Positions 47,083 through 58,147 are shown, numbered from the stretch's first letter. The stretch is DNA of 64,000 nt from Phyllostachys edulis (GCA_036346405.1 CM070566.1:52009231-52073230); one strand, 5' to 3'. Notes: generated by a model from the letters alone, not told the origin. Translations and numbers: made by a program.

Positions 47083-49369
47083 ACCTCTTCAAGGGTAGGG
47101 AGTGGCCCTTTACCGTTGTAGTAGTCTTCGAGTTTTCGTTGGAAAACTCGGCAGTTGCGGAGGTCATGTCCTTCCTTCTTGTGGAAAAGGCACCACCTAG
47201 GCTTATCGTTCTTCCATTCGGGGCACTTACCTTTGCCTCGATTGGAGTATTGTTTGGTAGTTCGTGGCTCCTTATCACTCACGGCCAGGATCTCCTTAGA
47301 AACATTGGCTTGAGGTTTTTGTCCCTTTGCCTTGTTCTTGGATTTCTTGGCATTCTTATCCTTCTTTTTGCTACCTTCGCCATTCTCCTGAGGGAGCTGG
47401 TCTTCTCGATCGATGATTTTGGTCCACTCAACTGCTTCGTCAGCAGTAGCGTACCGATCAGCCATCTAGAAGAGTTCAGCTACAGTAGCGGGAGGGTTCA
47501 AAGCGATGTCCTCCGTGATCCTTCTGCCGCGGACTCCCTGTTTGAAGGCTTTGATAACAGATGCATCAGAAACCTCAGGAATAGAATTGCGAACCTGACT
47601 GAAACGCCTGATGAATTGGCGTACTGTTTCATGGTCATCTTGTCGCATCCTGTGTAGGTCGTCATCCTTTAAAGGCGATGGTAGGTGCCTGAAAATTGTG
47701 ACAACAGATCACAGAGGTGTTGCTATGAGTAGATTGACTCGGTGGTTGGTTTAATAACCACGATCGAGCAGACCCTTAGAGCATAGTTGGAAGGTAATTC
47801 GCCATGATGCGCTCTCTTCCTCCTCCGCTCGGACAGCGGTTGTGTAAATCTGAAGGAATTCGATGGGATTTTGAGACCCATCAAACTTCTCCATGTTCCC
47901 TGGTCGAAATCGCGGCAGCCAGTGAACTGCTCAGAGGTCAGGCGAGAATGCCCGACATCCGGTAATCACGTCGTAGCACCTCCTTTGTAGAAAAGAGGGG
48001 TTGACGTCACCAGATGATTGTACTTGACGATACCCAGCAAGGAGTGAATCTGACTTATAGTAAGTCTCGATCCTACGAGGGTAATACTCCTCGTACCTTG
48101 TCTGATGTTGCAAACCTCTCGGTCGGAGTGGTGAGTGATCACCTCTCCTAGGAGCTTTATGATCATGAAGCATTCGAGGAACTCTTTTCCGGATTGGGGG
48201 GCGATGCACCTTGCGGTGATCTCCATGCGGCGAGTTATTCGATTGACTAGAAGCTGATGGAGTCGTACTGCCACGACTTCTAGAATGATGTCGGCGAGGT
48301 CATTTGAGTTTGTTCATCGTACTCCGCAGCCTTCGTGCGATCTCTTCGGCGAAGAGGTTGTAGCTAGGTGCTCGGGCAAGTTCTCGAGATGGGTTCTCGA
48401 GCAGGTCGTTGATATGCTGAAGTTCCTGAGCTTATTCCGACTGGTATTAAGCGCGCCTAGGCAATTTTCTCTGAGCCGTGACTCGTTTCCGTCGGTTTGT
48501 TTCAGAATCAATCATACCTGATCCTTGAGCTTGCCTTAATGGAGTGCGATGATCTCGAGAATTTCCCTCACGCTCATCAGAGTATTGACTCTGGTTGTCG
48601 TCGAAGGTGTCTTTGTCATTGCCACGAGCGGTCGTAGGGAGTGATCTTCTGGGAGCATCTGCAGCCTTGTCTCTAGAAAGGTTATGGCTACCTGAGAGCA
48701 GGACGAAGACCCCCCATTGATGATCTCCACTTGCGCTAGAGGCCTCTCCGCTCGAGGAGTCGTCGAATGACACCATCTGGCGACTTGGAGCAAACCCCTC
48801 GGGAAGGGAATTAGGGTTATCTTAGTCTCCGTCGGTGGCGGGTCCTGCGTTGGGATGGTCGAACTCGCAGGAAGAGCATGTTCGACCGCATCCTTCACTA
48901 GGCTAACCGGAGAGAGAGAATCACCCGATGTTGATGAAGATTTGGAATTGTGACTTCCAGGAATTGTCGCGCCAAGTCGGACTATCTTAGGTGGACTTGG
49001 ACATTTGGAGAGGGAACACGGCGCCTCACCGTGTCCTGAGTCTACCTTGGGACAGCCCTCAGTGTGGTCGGATTGACCCTTGCCCTCTAAGGAAGCTGGT
49101 TCCCCATCTGGATGTACAGTTGTAGGGGATAAGGATCCCTCCTCAACTCCATCGATGGTATGGTCTCCTGGAGAAAGATCTCCGGAGACGACATCACCAT
49201 CAGATGATGCATCACTCGGCTCGTAATCGAAGTCGGCATCTATGTCGATATCTGCATAATCGGCCAAGTCGAACCAGTTCTCCTCGTTCCACTCTCCTGC
49301 CATGAGAGCATGAGAATTGGAAAGACAAAGGAAAGCTGATGACTCGAAGATCCCTACGGTCGGCGCCAA
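47083..49369 (-). pseudogene. Gypsy gag polyprotein (degenerate)
   Basis: On the minus strand, just after the primer-binding site, an open stretch from 49369 encodes an acidic, disordered N-terminus (AGEWNEENWFDLADYADI, then a repeated Asp/Gly/Ser-rich region). A frameshifted middle matches the Retrotrans_gag core, with KMTMKQYANSS and IPEVSDASVIKAFKQGVRGR near 47560. A lysine-rich stretch precedes the zinc-binding motif CLFHKKEGHDLRNCR near 47170. Protein runs into GPLPTLEEV at the CACTA-2 insertion. Many frame changes exclude function. Gag would form the intracellular particle of the retrotransposon. Confidence 0.82.
49351..49369 (-). other. Primer-binding site of the gypsy element
   Basis: On the minus strand TTGGCGCCGACCGTAGGGA starts one base after the 5' LTR end. 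Such TGGCGCCGACCGTGGGG-like PBS sequences are usual in grass gypsy elements. The matching tRNA was not determined. Confidence 0.8.
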
Positions 49370-49370
49370 C

Positions 49371-50188
49371 TATCGGTGTTTTAGAACCAAACTTACGTAA
49401 AGATTGTTTGATTCGGGGGTTCCTCTAGGCTCAAGATCACACAGAGATGGAGACACGGGGATTTTTATATAGGTTCGGGCCTTCTCCTGGGAGAATAACA
49501 ACCCTACTCCTGTGTGTATGTATTGAGTATGCTGGATTACAAGATGGAATCAAAAGACTAGAGTATTGTGCTTCTAATCTTTTGTTGCCCGTACTAATGT
49601 TCTGTCTCCCCTCTCCCTTGTCCTGTTGATCCTTGCCTTTTATATCATCTCCGGAGCGCACCGTTGGATCTTCGGAATAAAAGTCACATTAACGCGCCAG
49701 ATCGTGGAGCTGTTTCCGGGAGTCATTACGGGGGTGTTAATGTCCCCACGCCGCCAAAGCGATTATCATTATAACAGGTGTTAATTCGTCTTTGTTATCT
49801 CGTGGAATAACAATGTAATTGATTACTCATATCACGGGATCTAAGACATGATATTCCTTTATCGACTAGGCCCACATATGCGTGAATCTTGTCGACCGAG
49901 AACTAGTCGTAGAAAGGTTTACGACCAGTTGGTGGTCGTAGGGGAGCCTACGACCACGGACCAATCGTAGTAGAGCTTACGATTATGGGATAGTCATAGG
50001 AGGGCTTACGACTATGGGGTAGTCGCAGGAAGACCCACGACTAAAGGGTGGTTGTAGGAGGACTTACGACCTCCAGCTTCTCCCTTAAGAATATTAAGGG
50101 GTATACACGAGAGCTGTATGACGTCATTAATACCTATAATATTTTATTATAGATATATAATAAAATAAGGATTATTATATCCTCGTCA
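49371..50188 (-). repeat. Gypsy 5' LTR (right)
   Basis: It starts TATCGGTGTTTTAGAACC (TG mutated to TA) and ends CCTCGTCA, and aligns end to end with the left LTR. It contains the second palindromic GTCGTA/TACGAC block at about 49905-50078. Confidence 0.93.
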
Positions 50189-50189
50189 C

Positions 50190-50285
<96 letters not shown>

Positions 50286-50287
50286 AG
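50189..50287. repeat. (AT)n microsatellite at the gypsy insertion site
   Basis: Starts with the right target-site duplication CATAT and continues as AT repeat to the Micron-like copy. Confidence 0.95.
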
Positions 50288-50652
50288 GATTAATACCTTC
50301 TACGCTGGGAGTAGTTACTCCTATTCGTATCTCTAGCGTAAGGGAGTATCTTAAGAATAGAGAGTTTGTATGTGTAGTATATGAGTATGTAAGACCACTT
50401 ATGTGGTATTTACACCATTTTAGGGGTGGTATGTATATTTTTTTAGACATACTCCTTTTTATATGCGAATATGAAGGTATTTATAAAATATACTAAAAAC
50501 TATGGACTCTCTTGCAAATTTTTCATGTGGTTCGCATTGAAGTATCTTATACTTAGTATATGAGTATACCCAAAGTGATAAAGGAGTATGTCAAGTTATT
50601 TTAAGTGGTATATTAGAGGTGGTAGTAACTACTCACGGGAGTAGAAAGTATT

Positions 50653-50657
<5 letters not shown>
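50288..50657. mobile_element. Micron-like MITE, copy 2
   Basis: A 370 bp element with terminal inverted repeats GGATTAATACCTTCTACGC at the left and, inverted at the right, GGATTAATACTTTCTACTCC. The interior matches copy 1 (TATGTGTAGTATATGAGTAT, AGGGGTGGTATGTA). It lies between an (AT)n tract and a (CT)n-(AT)n tract. Confidence 0.75.

Positions 50658-50738
<81 letters not shown>
50658..50738. repeat. (CT)n-(AT)n microsatellite
   Basis: About 30 bp of CT repeat followed by about 50 bp of AT repeat, abutting the right end of Micron-like copy 2. Confidence 0.95.
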
Positions 50739-50741
<3 letters not shown>

Positions 50742-51689
50742 ATATTTCTCTATACGTGTTCTCATGAGATAACGAATTTTTTTGAAATAACATTTTTTAA
50801 AAAAAATTTTTACAAAACTAGGTCATCCTCAAAAAATTACAAAAATAGGTCCTATCGCCGGTTCATCGCGGCAGAACTTGAAACAGTGAGGCAAGTTCCT
50901 GTCGCTAGTTCAATTGGTGATAGGAATCTAGGAATTGTTAAATATATCAAATTAACTCAACAAATTGCAAACGTTTTTGTCGAGCATTTAAATAGAGTTT
51001 TCTTTCTTGTGCAATTTTTTCGTAATTTTATCTATTATGAATTTGTCTCCAAAATTCATTTAAGTATACTATTTGTAGAATTTGTAAATATACAAAAGGA
51101 GGTCCCAAAATTATGAAATTCTTTGTGAACACTCCTTACATAGTGTAATTGTTTTTCTAATTTTTCCAGAATTTTATATATTATGAAATTATCTCAAAAA
51201 TTAAGTGTTTACACAATCAAATACATTGTATCAGAAACCTAAATTCAGAATTTTTGAGACAATTTCAAAACATATAAAATTCTGCAAAAATTACACAAAC
51301 AATCACACTTTGTAAGGAGCGTTCACAAAAAATTTCATAATTTTTTGACCCAATTTGTATATTTACAAATTCTACAAATAATATACTTAAATGAATTTTG
51401 GCGACAAATTCAGAAAGGATAAAATTATGAAAACATTACACAAGAAAGAACACTCTATCTAGATGCTCCAAAAAATTGTAATTTTTGAATTTATTTTCTA
51501 TATTTAAAAATTCCTAAATTCATGTCGCCAGTTCAACTGGCGACAGGAACCTGCCCCCACTATTCAAGGTTCCTGTCGCTAGTTCAACTGGCAATAGGAG
51601 CCTGTCGCCAGATGAATTGGCGATATGAGCCTATTTTTGTAATTTTTGGGGGCGATGACCTAGTTTTGCACTACTACAAAAAAGCTAAT

Positions 51690-51975
51690 ACTGGACGCCT
51701 CATCACAAACGGTTGACCAAAATCGTCTGTATTATATGCAATCACATACAATTTTGGTTTAAACACCGTCTATATTCTTGTTTGTGCTAAAAAACGTCTG
51801 TGAAGAGGTAATATCATGAGCAGTTCATAACTAAAACCGTCAGTGAAGTATCATAGACGGTTATTAACAATAACGTCTGTGATAATTCTACATATCACAT
51901 ATACGGTTTTGACAAACAATTATAACCGCTCAGGAAAGCTCACGACGGTTTTTATTATAACCGTCAGTAATAATA
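51690..51975. repeat. CACTA-3 5' subterminal repeats
   Basis: Diverged direct and inverted copies of the CACAGACGGTT motif family, such as ATCATAGACGGTTATT and AAACCGTCAGTGA. The family is the same as in CACTA-1 but more degenerate. Confidence 0.8.
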
Positions 51976-52177
51976 TCGCTCTGACTCGATTGAAGCCCGA
52001 TGATCGATTTCTTTATCGCGTCGTCTCTTTGTCACATCAACACCGCTTCGGCTCCCCAATACGTCTCTTCATCTCACACTTCGAATTTATTCTTTGTTTT
52101 ATAAAAATGATCATCCACCATTGAAAATGATTATCATCCCCACATGCATATAATTCTAGTACTTATAAAAAATAGAA

Positions 52178-52681
52178 ATGGTTGTCTCTTCTATTTCCTT
52201 GTCGCCGGCATTGATGACCTACCTAGCCGTACTGTACAAGCAACTCTCCGGCCGTACGTTGGTGGATGTTGTGGAAGAACATTGTTTCAACAGTATCTTC
52301 ACTCCTCTCTCCGAGAATTTGCCGGAGCAGGTGACGGTCACCTTCCGCCGTCTTGACATCCTCCTCCGCCGCGTCTTCCAGGTGATCTCCCACTTTCGGT
52401 GAGTTTACCGCGTCGTCGACGTGGTCCTCCACAATGACGTTGCACGTCTCCAGGAGGCTTGCTGTGACTTGGACTACTTAATCGAGTCGGCGGGCGACCG
52501 AGTCGACCAGGCCGAGACCCCTCAAACAAGGGCAGAGAGCCTATGGGCTCAATTCTTCTTGGTTCAATAGTCCAAGGATCTCCGGAGACACTTGAATGAG
52601 CACATCAGTGGGTGGACGTATTTTAGGTTTTGTTCAATCACGAACTGTCTAACGCCAATGCCGCTGCTTACGAAGTATTGA
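52178..52681 (+). pseudogene. Unknown ORF carried by CACTA-3
   Basis: A reading frame of 168 codons starts MVVSSISLSPALMTYLAVLY and continues LVDVVEEHCFNSIFTPLSEN, LEAVFQV-type text, then after an in-frame TGA VYRVVDVVLHNDVARLQEAC, CDLDYLIESAGDRVDQAETP and, after a TAG, SKDLRRHLNEHISGWTYFRF, ending TGA at 52679-52681. Only two stops interrupt an otherwise coherent frame. I do not recognise the family; it is helical and soluble-looking. It takes the place of the transposase gene, so capture of a host gene is plausible but unproven. The start follows TATAAAAAATAG-like sequence near 52165. Confidence 0.5.
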
Positions 52682-52771
52682 AGACGGAGATAGCAGCCTA
52701 CCTCCGCCACTAGAAAAACTTTGCTTATTTATAGGTTTCTAGTTTGGAGGTGAAGTTACTATATTAATTAT

Positions 52772-52787
52772 ATGTTGAATTATTACA

Positions 52788-52821
<34 letters not shown>

Positions 52822-52830
52822 ATATATATA
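52772..52830. repeat. (AT)n tract in CACTA-3
   Basis: Short (AT)n with an interrupting GTATGTA. Confidence 0.9.
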
Positions 52831-52934
52831 GTTAAAGCAAATTTTAGCAAGATTTAAATGACAAAATTAACATATAAACATGTAATTTCTTCATGTCATG
52901 TAAGTGTATATACAAGATAATATACTTGAGAAAA

Positions 52935-53065
52935 ACCATTTCACGAGCGGTTCTATAATGGAACCGCTCGTGATATGGGACATATCACTGACGGTTCTAT
53001 TATGGAATCGTTTGTGATAACTATCCTTGAAGGTTCCATAATAGAACGTCGTGATAAATCTCTTT
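52935..53065. promoter_or_regulatory. Internal subterminal-type repeat cluster in CACTA-3
   Basis: CACGAGCGGTTCTATAATGG, AACCGCTCGTGATAT, ACTGACGGTTCTATTATGG and their inverses lie in the middle of the element, directly before GCGCTAGGGTTTGCGCC. This is the same arrangement as in CACTA-1 at 5575-5790. Confidence 0.6.
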
Positions 53066-54055
53066 ATTAGCGGCGCTAGGGTTTGCGCCGCCCTAACTCG
53101 TCACTCCTCAGCAAGACTTACTCTCATCCGTTCCCTCCCCACCTCGTATTTGCCGCCTACCCGTACATGCGCGGTTGTGACACCACTCTACACCGCATAA
53201 GACACTCGACGATAGGAGTGTCTTATGCAGTGTCAGGGTCGTGCCACAACTACGGTAACGCCGCCACCCAATCCACCGCGTCGCCACCTGCACCTACTGC
53301 CTGCCCACGTCCATGGCTTGGTTCTCCTACTCGACCTCCTGCTCTGCCCTGGCCCCAGCTTTCTTTCCCATCCTCCTCTATTCTCCTCTCTGTTAGCTTA
53401 ATGTCTTTTGTTGAGTTTGATTTTTATGCTTGAGCCTTAAGTTGTGTCCTGATATTTGTGTGATTTATGCAAGGTGAAGGGGATGTATGAGGGTTCTGCT
53501 GGTGATGGGGTCGCCGTCGTGGTTGTACTGTACTGAGGTATCACCCTACCTTACTCCCTCTCTGTCTCTACACCCCTTGCTCTGTGATGAAAATGGCTAG
53601 TGCTCTGCGATGGATGCCGAGGGCTACTACGTACTGGTGTGGTGGGTTTGGACACCCTTGGTCTTGCTGTTGTACTGCTCAATGATGTTAATAGTCTTAT
53701 GCTGAAATTGAATTGATAATTAGTTCATATTAATAGCCCCCTTGCTCTGTGATGTAATGATGTTAATAGTCTTATGCTGAAATTGAATTGATAATTAGTT
53801 TATATTAATAATCCCCTTGCTCTGTGATGTAAACTGAGGGCTATTGGTGTATGTGCATTCTGTGCATCTTGCTTAGTTATGCTGTGTGTTCAGATTGGCA
53901 AAAATGAATGGGGCAAAATGGTGGGTTTGGTTAATGCTTTCTGATGGGTACTGAGGGTTATTGATGCCGGTTATTTGTGCTTGGTTGGCTTACATGGGAT
54001 CGATGTGGTTTGGATGGGGTTTGGCTGCAATTAACTTTTCATATTTGTAAAGGTT
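53066..54055 (+). other. Leader and intron-like region of CACTA-3
   Basis: A GC-rich leader (CTAGGGTTTGCGCC, 53070-53390) is followed by AT-rich sequence resembling the CACTA-1 intron (GCTCTGTGATG, CTTATGCTGAAATTGAATTG, GATAATTAGTTCATATT). A unit of about 80 bp is tandemly duplicated at 53678-53830. The second-gene coding part is absent. The open frame at 53083-53433 is probably leader. Confidence 0.45.
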
Positions 54056-54179
54056 AGGCTAATTTGTAACCGTGTTCATGCTAGTCAAGTTCTCCTCCCT
54101 TGCGTCCCAGGTACGTATACGTCCTACAATTCTATTCCTAATCTCTTCTCTATAAAACCTCCAAGCAATGGCTGTTTGT

Positions 54180-54192
54180 GCCTTTAAAACCG

Positions 54193-54229
<37 letters not shown>

Positions 54230-54400
54230 CGGTTCTAGACACAAACCGTCTGTCATAGTCATATATCCGTCTGTGATAGCATGCATCACAGACGGTTCCA
54301 AAACCGTCTGTGATGAGACCTCATGTCATCACTGACCCATAACCTCAAACGGCTCCGGAAACCGTCTATAATGACGTTTTTGAACCATCTGTGAAGACAT
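54180..54400. repeat. CACTA-3 3' subterminal repeats
   Basis: Copies of CAGACGGTTCTAGACACAAA, CCGTCTGTGATAGCATG and AAACCGTCTGTGATGAG lead to the right end. An (AT)n tract lies at 54195-54225. Confidence 0.85.
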
Positions 54401-55394
54401 TTTCTATAGTAGTATTGTAAATATTTTTTTAAAAAAATATTATTTCAAAAAAACATTCGCGAGAGAACATGCATGCAATTTGACTGCGCGCCATTTGTAT
54501 ATTTAATTTCAAGGGAGCAATATATACATTGCCTCTGACCATAGCTAGAGGAAATAAATACTCTACTCTGTAAAGAAATCTATACCATGATGGGTGCTTG
54601 ACTTTAAGGCGCCGTGCGTTGAATTGCTAATGTCAAAGGTCGAATATGCATAGTTAAACGCATGATCACCTGGGTATAGAATGCTAAGCAAGGAACATGT
54701 CGAGATATGTTAACCAAGCAAGACCAAAAAAAAGAATAAACCAAACTATAAGCGAATTCAGAGCGAATAATCATAAGAAAATAAAGCTAGGACTATTGAA
54801 TTGAACTGAGAGATTTGCTAGGCCGTCCACATCGTTAGAAATGTTTTGGGGCTACTGGCAGAATCTTTTTAGGACGTGGCTTATCACATAAATGTATGGG
54901 GAAAATAGCTAGCTGTTCAGTCAAATACTATTAAAGCATCTGACATCTACACCTTCAGAAACAAGAACAATGAATTAATTAAAATTAAAACTTTTGACTT
55001 TTGGAACTGTGAAACATAGAGGTCTCTATCAAACCATTGACCTAAGCCGGCCGTTGATTTGCTAATGTCTAATGTCAAGGGTTAAAAAAAGTAAACATAC
55101 ATAAACAGGGAACGACGAACATGGCAGGGAGATTTGCTAGGCCGTCCTTATCTTTAGGTGCATTGTTCGTCTCTGCAGTTTGCAGTTTTGTGCGGTAGGA
55201 AGAATGCGAGAAAGAGCCCAGATCGATCTACAATTATACATACCTGATACATACGAGTGGTGCAGATACGCAATCCTTTTCTTTAAGGGAATTGCTATAT
55301 AGCTTCCGAAAGTTTTTTAAAACTAAAACTGTCACTTCTCTGTTCGTTAGATGTATTATAAGATTCGAGTTAATAACTACTGTTTGGCCTTGAC

Positions 55395-57060
55395 CAGCTC
55401 ACCGCTCGGCTAGCTAATCATCATTCCAATCACTACACCGACTGGGCCCTCGTGATGAGGGTGAACCTGCAGGCACAAGGCCTGTGAGAGGCGATCGAAC
55501 TTGGTAACACTGACTACCACGACGATAGATTGGCCTTGTCCGCCATCCTCCGTGCGGTGTCGCCGGACATGCTATCCACACTGGCGGTGAAGGATACGGC
55601 CAAGCAGGCGTGGGACACCGTGAAGACGATGCGGATGGGCGTCGAACGCGTCCATGAGGCGAATGCACAGAAGCTTCGCAAGGACTTCGAGGATATCGAA
55701 TTCATGGATGGTGAGTCGGTGGACAATTTCTCCATGAGGATCACGGGATTCGTCAACAATCTTCGGATCCTAAGCAACATGTTGGAAGAAGAAAAGGTAG
55801 TCAAGAAATTCTTTCGTGTTGTACCACCTAGGTATACACAGGTGGCAATCTCGATTAAGACACTGCTTGACTTGAGCACGTTGTCGATCAAAGAGCTCAC
55901 TAGCCGGCTTCGATCAGTGGAGCAACGCTACGCACGCGATGACTCGGGCGGCTCTGATGGGCATCTACTTCTCACTGAAGAGGAGTGACTCGTACGCACC
56001 AAGAAGAGGGAGCAAGGCGACAGCTCCTCCGGCAGTGATAGCCGCTATCGCGGCAAGCCACGTGCCCATGGGTGTGGCAACGGCGGGCATGATGGCACAG
56101 ACGGTGGCTCGTCTAGTGCCGTGACATGTCGCAGGTTTAGTGCTACAACTACGATAATTGCGGGCATTACTCCAGGGACTGCCACAAGCCTAAACGCGCC
56201 GAGCAAGTTAACCTGGTAGAGGTTGACGACGACGAACCTATGCTTCTCATGGCGTAGGTGTGTGCGCTCACCGAGGTTTCCGTGGGCGCGGGTACTGATG
56301 TGGTACTCAACGAGGTGCACGCGCAGGTGCATCAGGGCGCAAGGAGGACGCCCACGACGACGCTTGGTACCTGGACACCGGTGCCAGCAATCACATGTCC
56401 AGATGCCAGGCAAGCTTTCTTGGAGATTGACGAGGTCGTCACCGGCTCCGTTAAGTTCGACGATGGTTTGGTGGTGGATATATGTAGACGTGGCACCGTC
56501 CTGTTCACCTACCGGAATGGGGAGTACCTTGCGCTGACGGGGGTGTACTATATCCCACAACTATGCAGCAATATAGTGAGCATCGGGCAACTCGATGAGA
56601 ACGGCTATCAAACACTCATCCAGGATGGCGTGCTCATGATTCGTGACCGGTAGAGTCGCATAGTTGCTCGGGTAAATCACACTCGCAACCGGCTCTATGT
56701 GTTTACCCTCAGTATTGCACAGCCGATCTGCCTATCCGTGCGTTGCGGCGACGACTCAGGGAGACTGGCGCACCACGGACGGCGGTTCATGGGGCAGTGA
56801 GGCCGCTCGGATGAGGAAGCCGGCGGCGCGTGGCAGCGTGTGGCGACGCACATCGGGCGTGGGAGCTGGCAGCGCGCGGCGACGCGGCAGAGTGCAAGCG
56901 GCTGGACGCACGCGCAACAGGCGGGTGATACGCACGACACGGCGGGCAGCCACGACGCACGGGCAGATCAAGTGGCAGGTTTGTGCCCACAAAGTTTACA
57001 TCTGTAGCGATCCTGGTGCTGAACTTGCGGACTTGATCGATGATGTACTGTACAGCTCTT
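55395..57060 (+). pseudogene. Ty1/copia gag-protease fragment
   Basis: The plus strand encodes a copia gag: HYTDWALVMRVNLQAQGL, then a TGA in place of a Trp codon, LALSAILRAVSPDML, AWDTVKTMRMGVERV, GESVDNFSMRITGFVNNLRI and VVKKFFRVVPPRYTQVAISI. This is the UBN2-type gag region at about 55410-55930. A Cys/His knuckle region follows (CHKPKRAEQVNLVE-type text near 56190). Then comes the protease active site YLDTGASNHMS near 56370 and the pre-integrase segment VLFTYRNGEYLALTGVYYIP, then SNIVSIGQLDENGYQTLIQD (56500-56640). Integrase proper, RT and LTRs are missing. GC-rich sequence from about 56790 to 56960 is unassigned. Frameshifts and stops show decay. Confidence 0.88.
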
Positions 57061-58137
57061 GACGTTTCCCTCAGCACTGATTTCTCAAGTAGCTAGCTAT
57101 ACATATAGGATTCTCATTTCTCAAGTGGTTAAAAAAACGGCTAAGATTCTTTGAGAAACTCTAGAGACTAAGCTACAACCTGTTTGGATATTCTGATTAT
57201 GGCTCAAGCCCTCCTAGAAATGAGAGAAACTGAAACCGAAGCAGGTAATTTTGTATACATATCCAACGTGTTTTTTTTCCTACGAAGATTGTTCTTGGCG
57301 TCTTTCATCGTTTGTCGAGAGTAGGAACCAATTAAAGACAATTGGTTTCCTAGATGACGTAGTTAGTCTTTTACTTCAATTATCTTCTTTCTTCTATATT
57401 ATTTACTTATGTCCTGCATTATGATTAGGTCTTTATGTGATAGGGAGATTGCAAGATTTAAGAGAAAAAACTCAAATGTGTTGTTGTCCCATCACCAACT
57501 ACCTTGCATACAAGAATAAGACAAGAAGAGGGGGGTGGGGGGCGCAATCCGAGTGCATGCGTGCCGGGGCCAGATCTTTTTCAGTTTCAGGTATTGATAA
57601 ATTGCATATATGACCAAAGAGATCACAGAAAGAGAAAACTAACATAAATTAGGAAGCAGACTAAACCATTGACCTAAGCCGGCCGTTGATTTGCTAAACC
57701 ATTGACCTAAGCCGGCCGTTGTTTTGCTAATGTCTAATGTCAAGGGTTAAAAAAAGTAAACTATACATAAACAAGGAACGACGAACATGGCAGGGAGATT
57801 TGCTAGGCCGTCCTTATCTTTAGGTGCACTGTTCGTCTCTGCAGTTTGCTGTTTTGTGCGGTAGGAACCATGCGAGAAAGAGCCCAGATCGATCTACAAT
57901 TATACATACCTGATACATACAAGTGGTGCAGATACGCGATGCTTTTCTTTAACGATATCGTATGGCCATACATGTTAATTATAATCTCCATCTGGAAACA
58001 TGGGTTAGATACATCCATCTAGCCAAATTGCATATACTGGAGACAGTTCGTGTCATTGGTTTTGAAAGGGAGTTGGGCCTTGGTCCGTACGGGTCTTGAC
58101 ATTCGCGGGCACGCAGGCTCAGAAGAAGCGAAGCCCA

Positions 58138-58147
58138 TATATAAAAG
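58138..58147 (+). promoter_or_regulatory. TATA box candidate in D2
   Basis: TATATAAAAG conserved with 16786-16795 of D1, upstream of the open frame at 58781. Confidence 0.45.

Larger units (their letters stand above)
31655..50188 (-). mobile_element. Tat-lineage Ty3/gypsy retrotransposon with antisense gene
   Basis: Two near-identical LTRs (31655-32458 and 49371-50188) bound the element, with the 5 bp duplication CATAT on each side (31650-31654, 50189-50193). A primer-binding site (minus strand TTGGCGCCGACCGTAGGGA) lies inside the right LTR and a polypurine tract inside the left LTR, so transcription runs on the minus strand. Gag, protease, RT, RNase H and integrase occur in that order (Ty3/gypsy). 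A plus-strand accessory gene lies between pol and the 3' LTR, an arrangement known in Tat/Retand/Grande-type elements. All coding parts are degenerate. CACTA-2 is inserted between gag and protease. Confidence 0.93.
51669..54414 (+). mobile_element. CACTA-3, non-autonomous En/Spm element
   Basis: It starts CACTACTACAAAAAAGC and ends CTATAGTAGTA, where the expected final G has become A. The duplication TTG flanks it (51666-51668, 54415-54417). Subterminal ATCACAGACGGTT-type repeats are those of CACTA-1. At 2746 bp it has no TNP2 or protease gene. An unrelated ORF (52178-52681) sits where TNP2 would be, and an internal repeat cluster with leader-like sequence follows. It is probably mobilised by CACTA-1-type proteins. 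Confidence 0.9.
50777..54453. mobile_element. Foldback element of about 0.93 kb, split by CACTA-3
   Basis: With CACTA-3 and one TTG removed, 50777-51668 plus 54418-54453 form one long inverted repeat. It starts TTTTTTTGAAATAACATTTT and the reverse complement of its right end starts TTTTTTTGAAATAATATTTT. Both arms continue with ACAAAACTAGGTCATC, TTCCTGTCGC(T/C)AGTTxAA, GTTTTCTTTCTTGTG/TGTTCTTTCTTGTG and GAAATTCTTTGTGAAC, meeting near 51225. Small palindromes such as CGCCAGTTCAACTGGCG lie inside. No ORF and no clear TSD; it sits within block D2. Confidence 0.82.
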
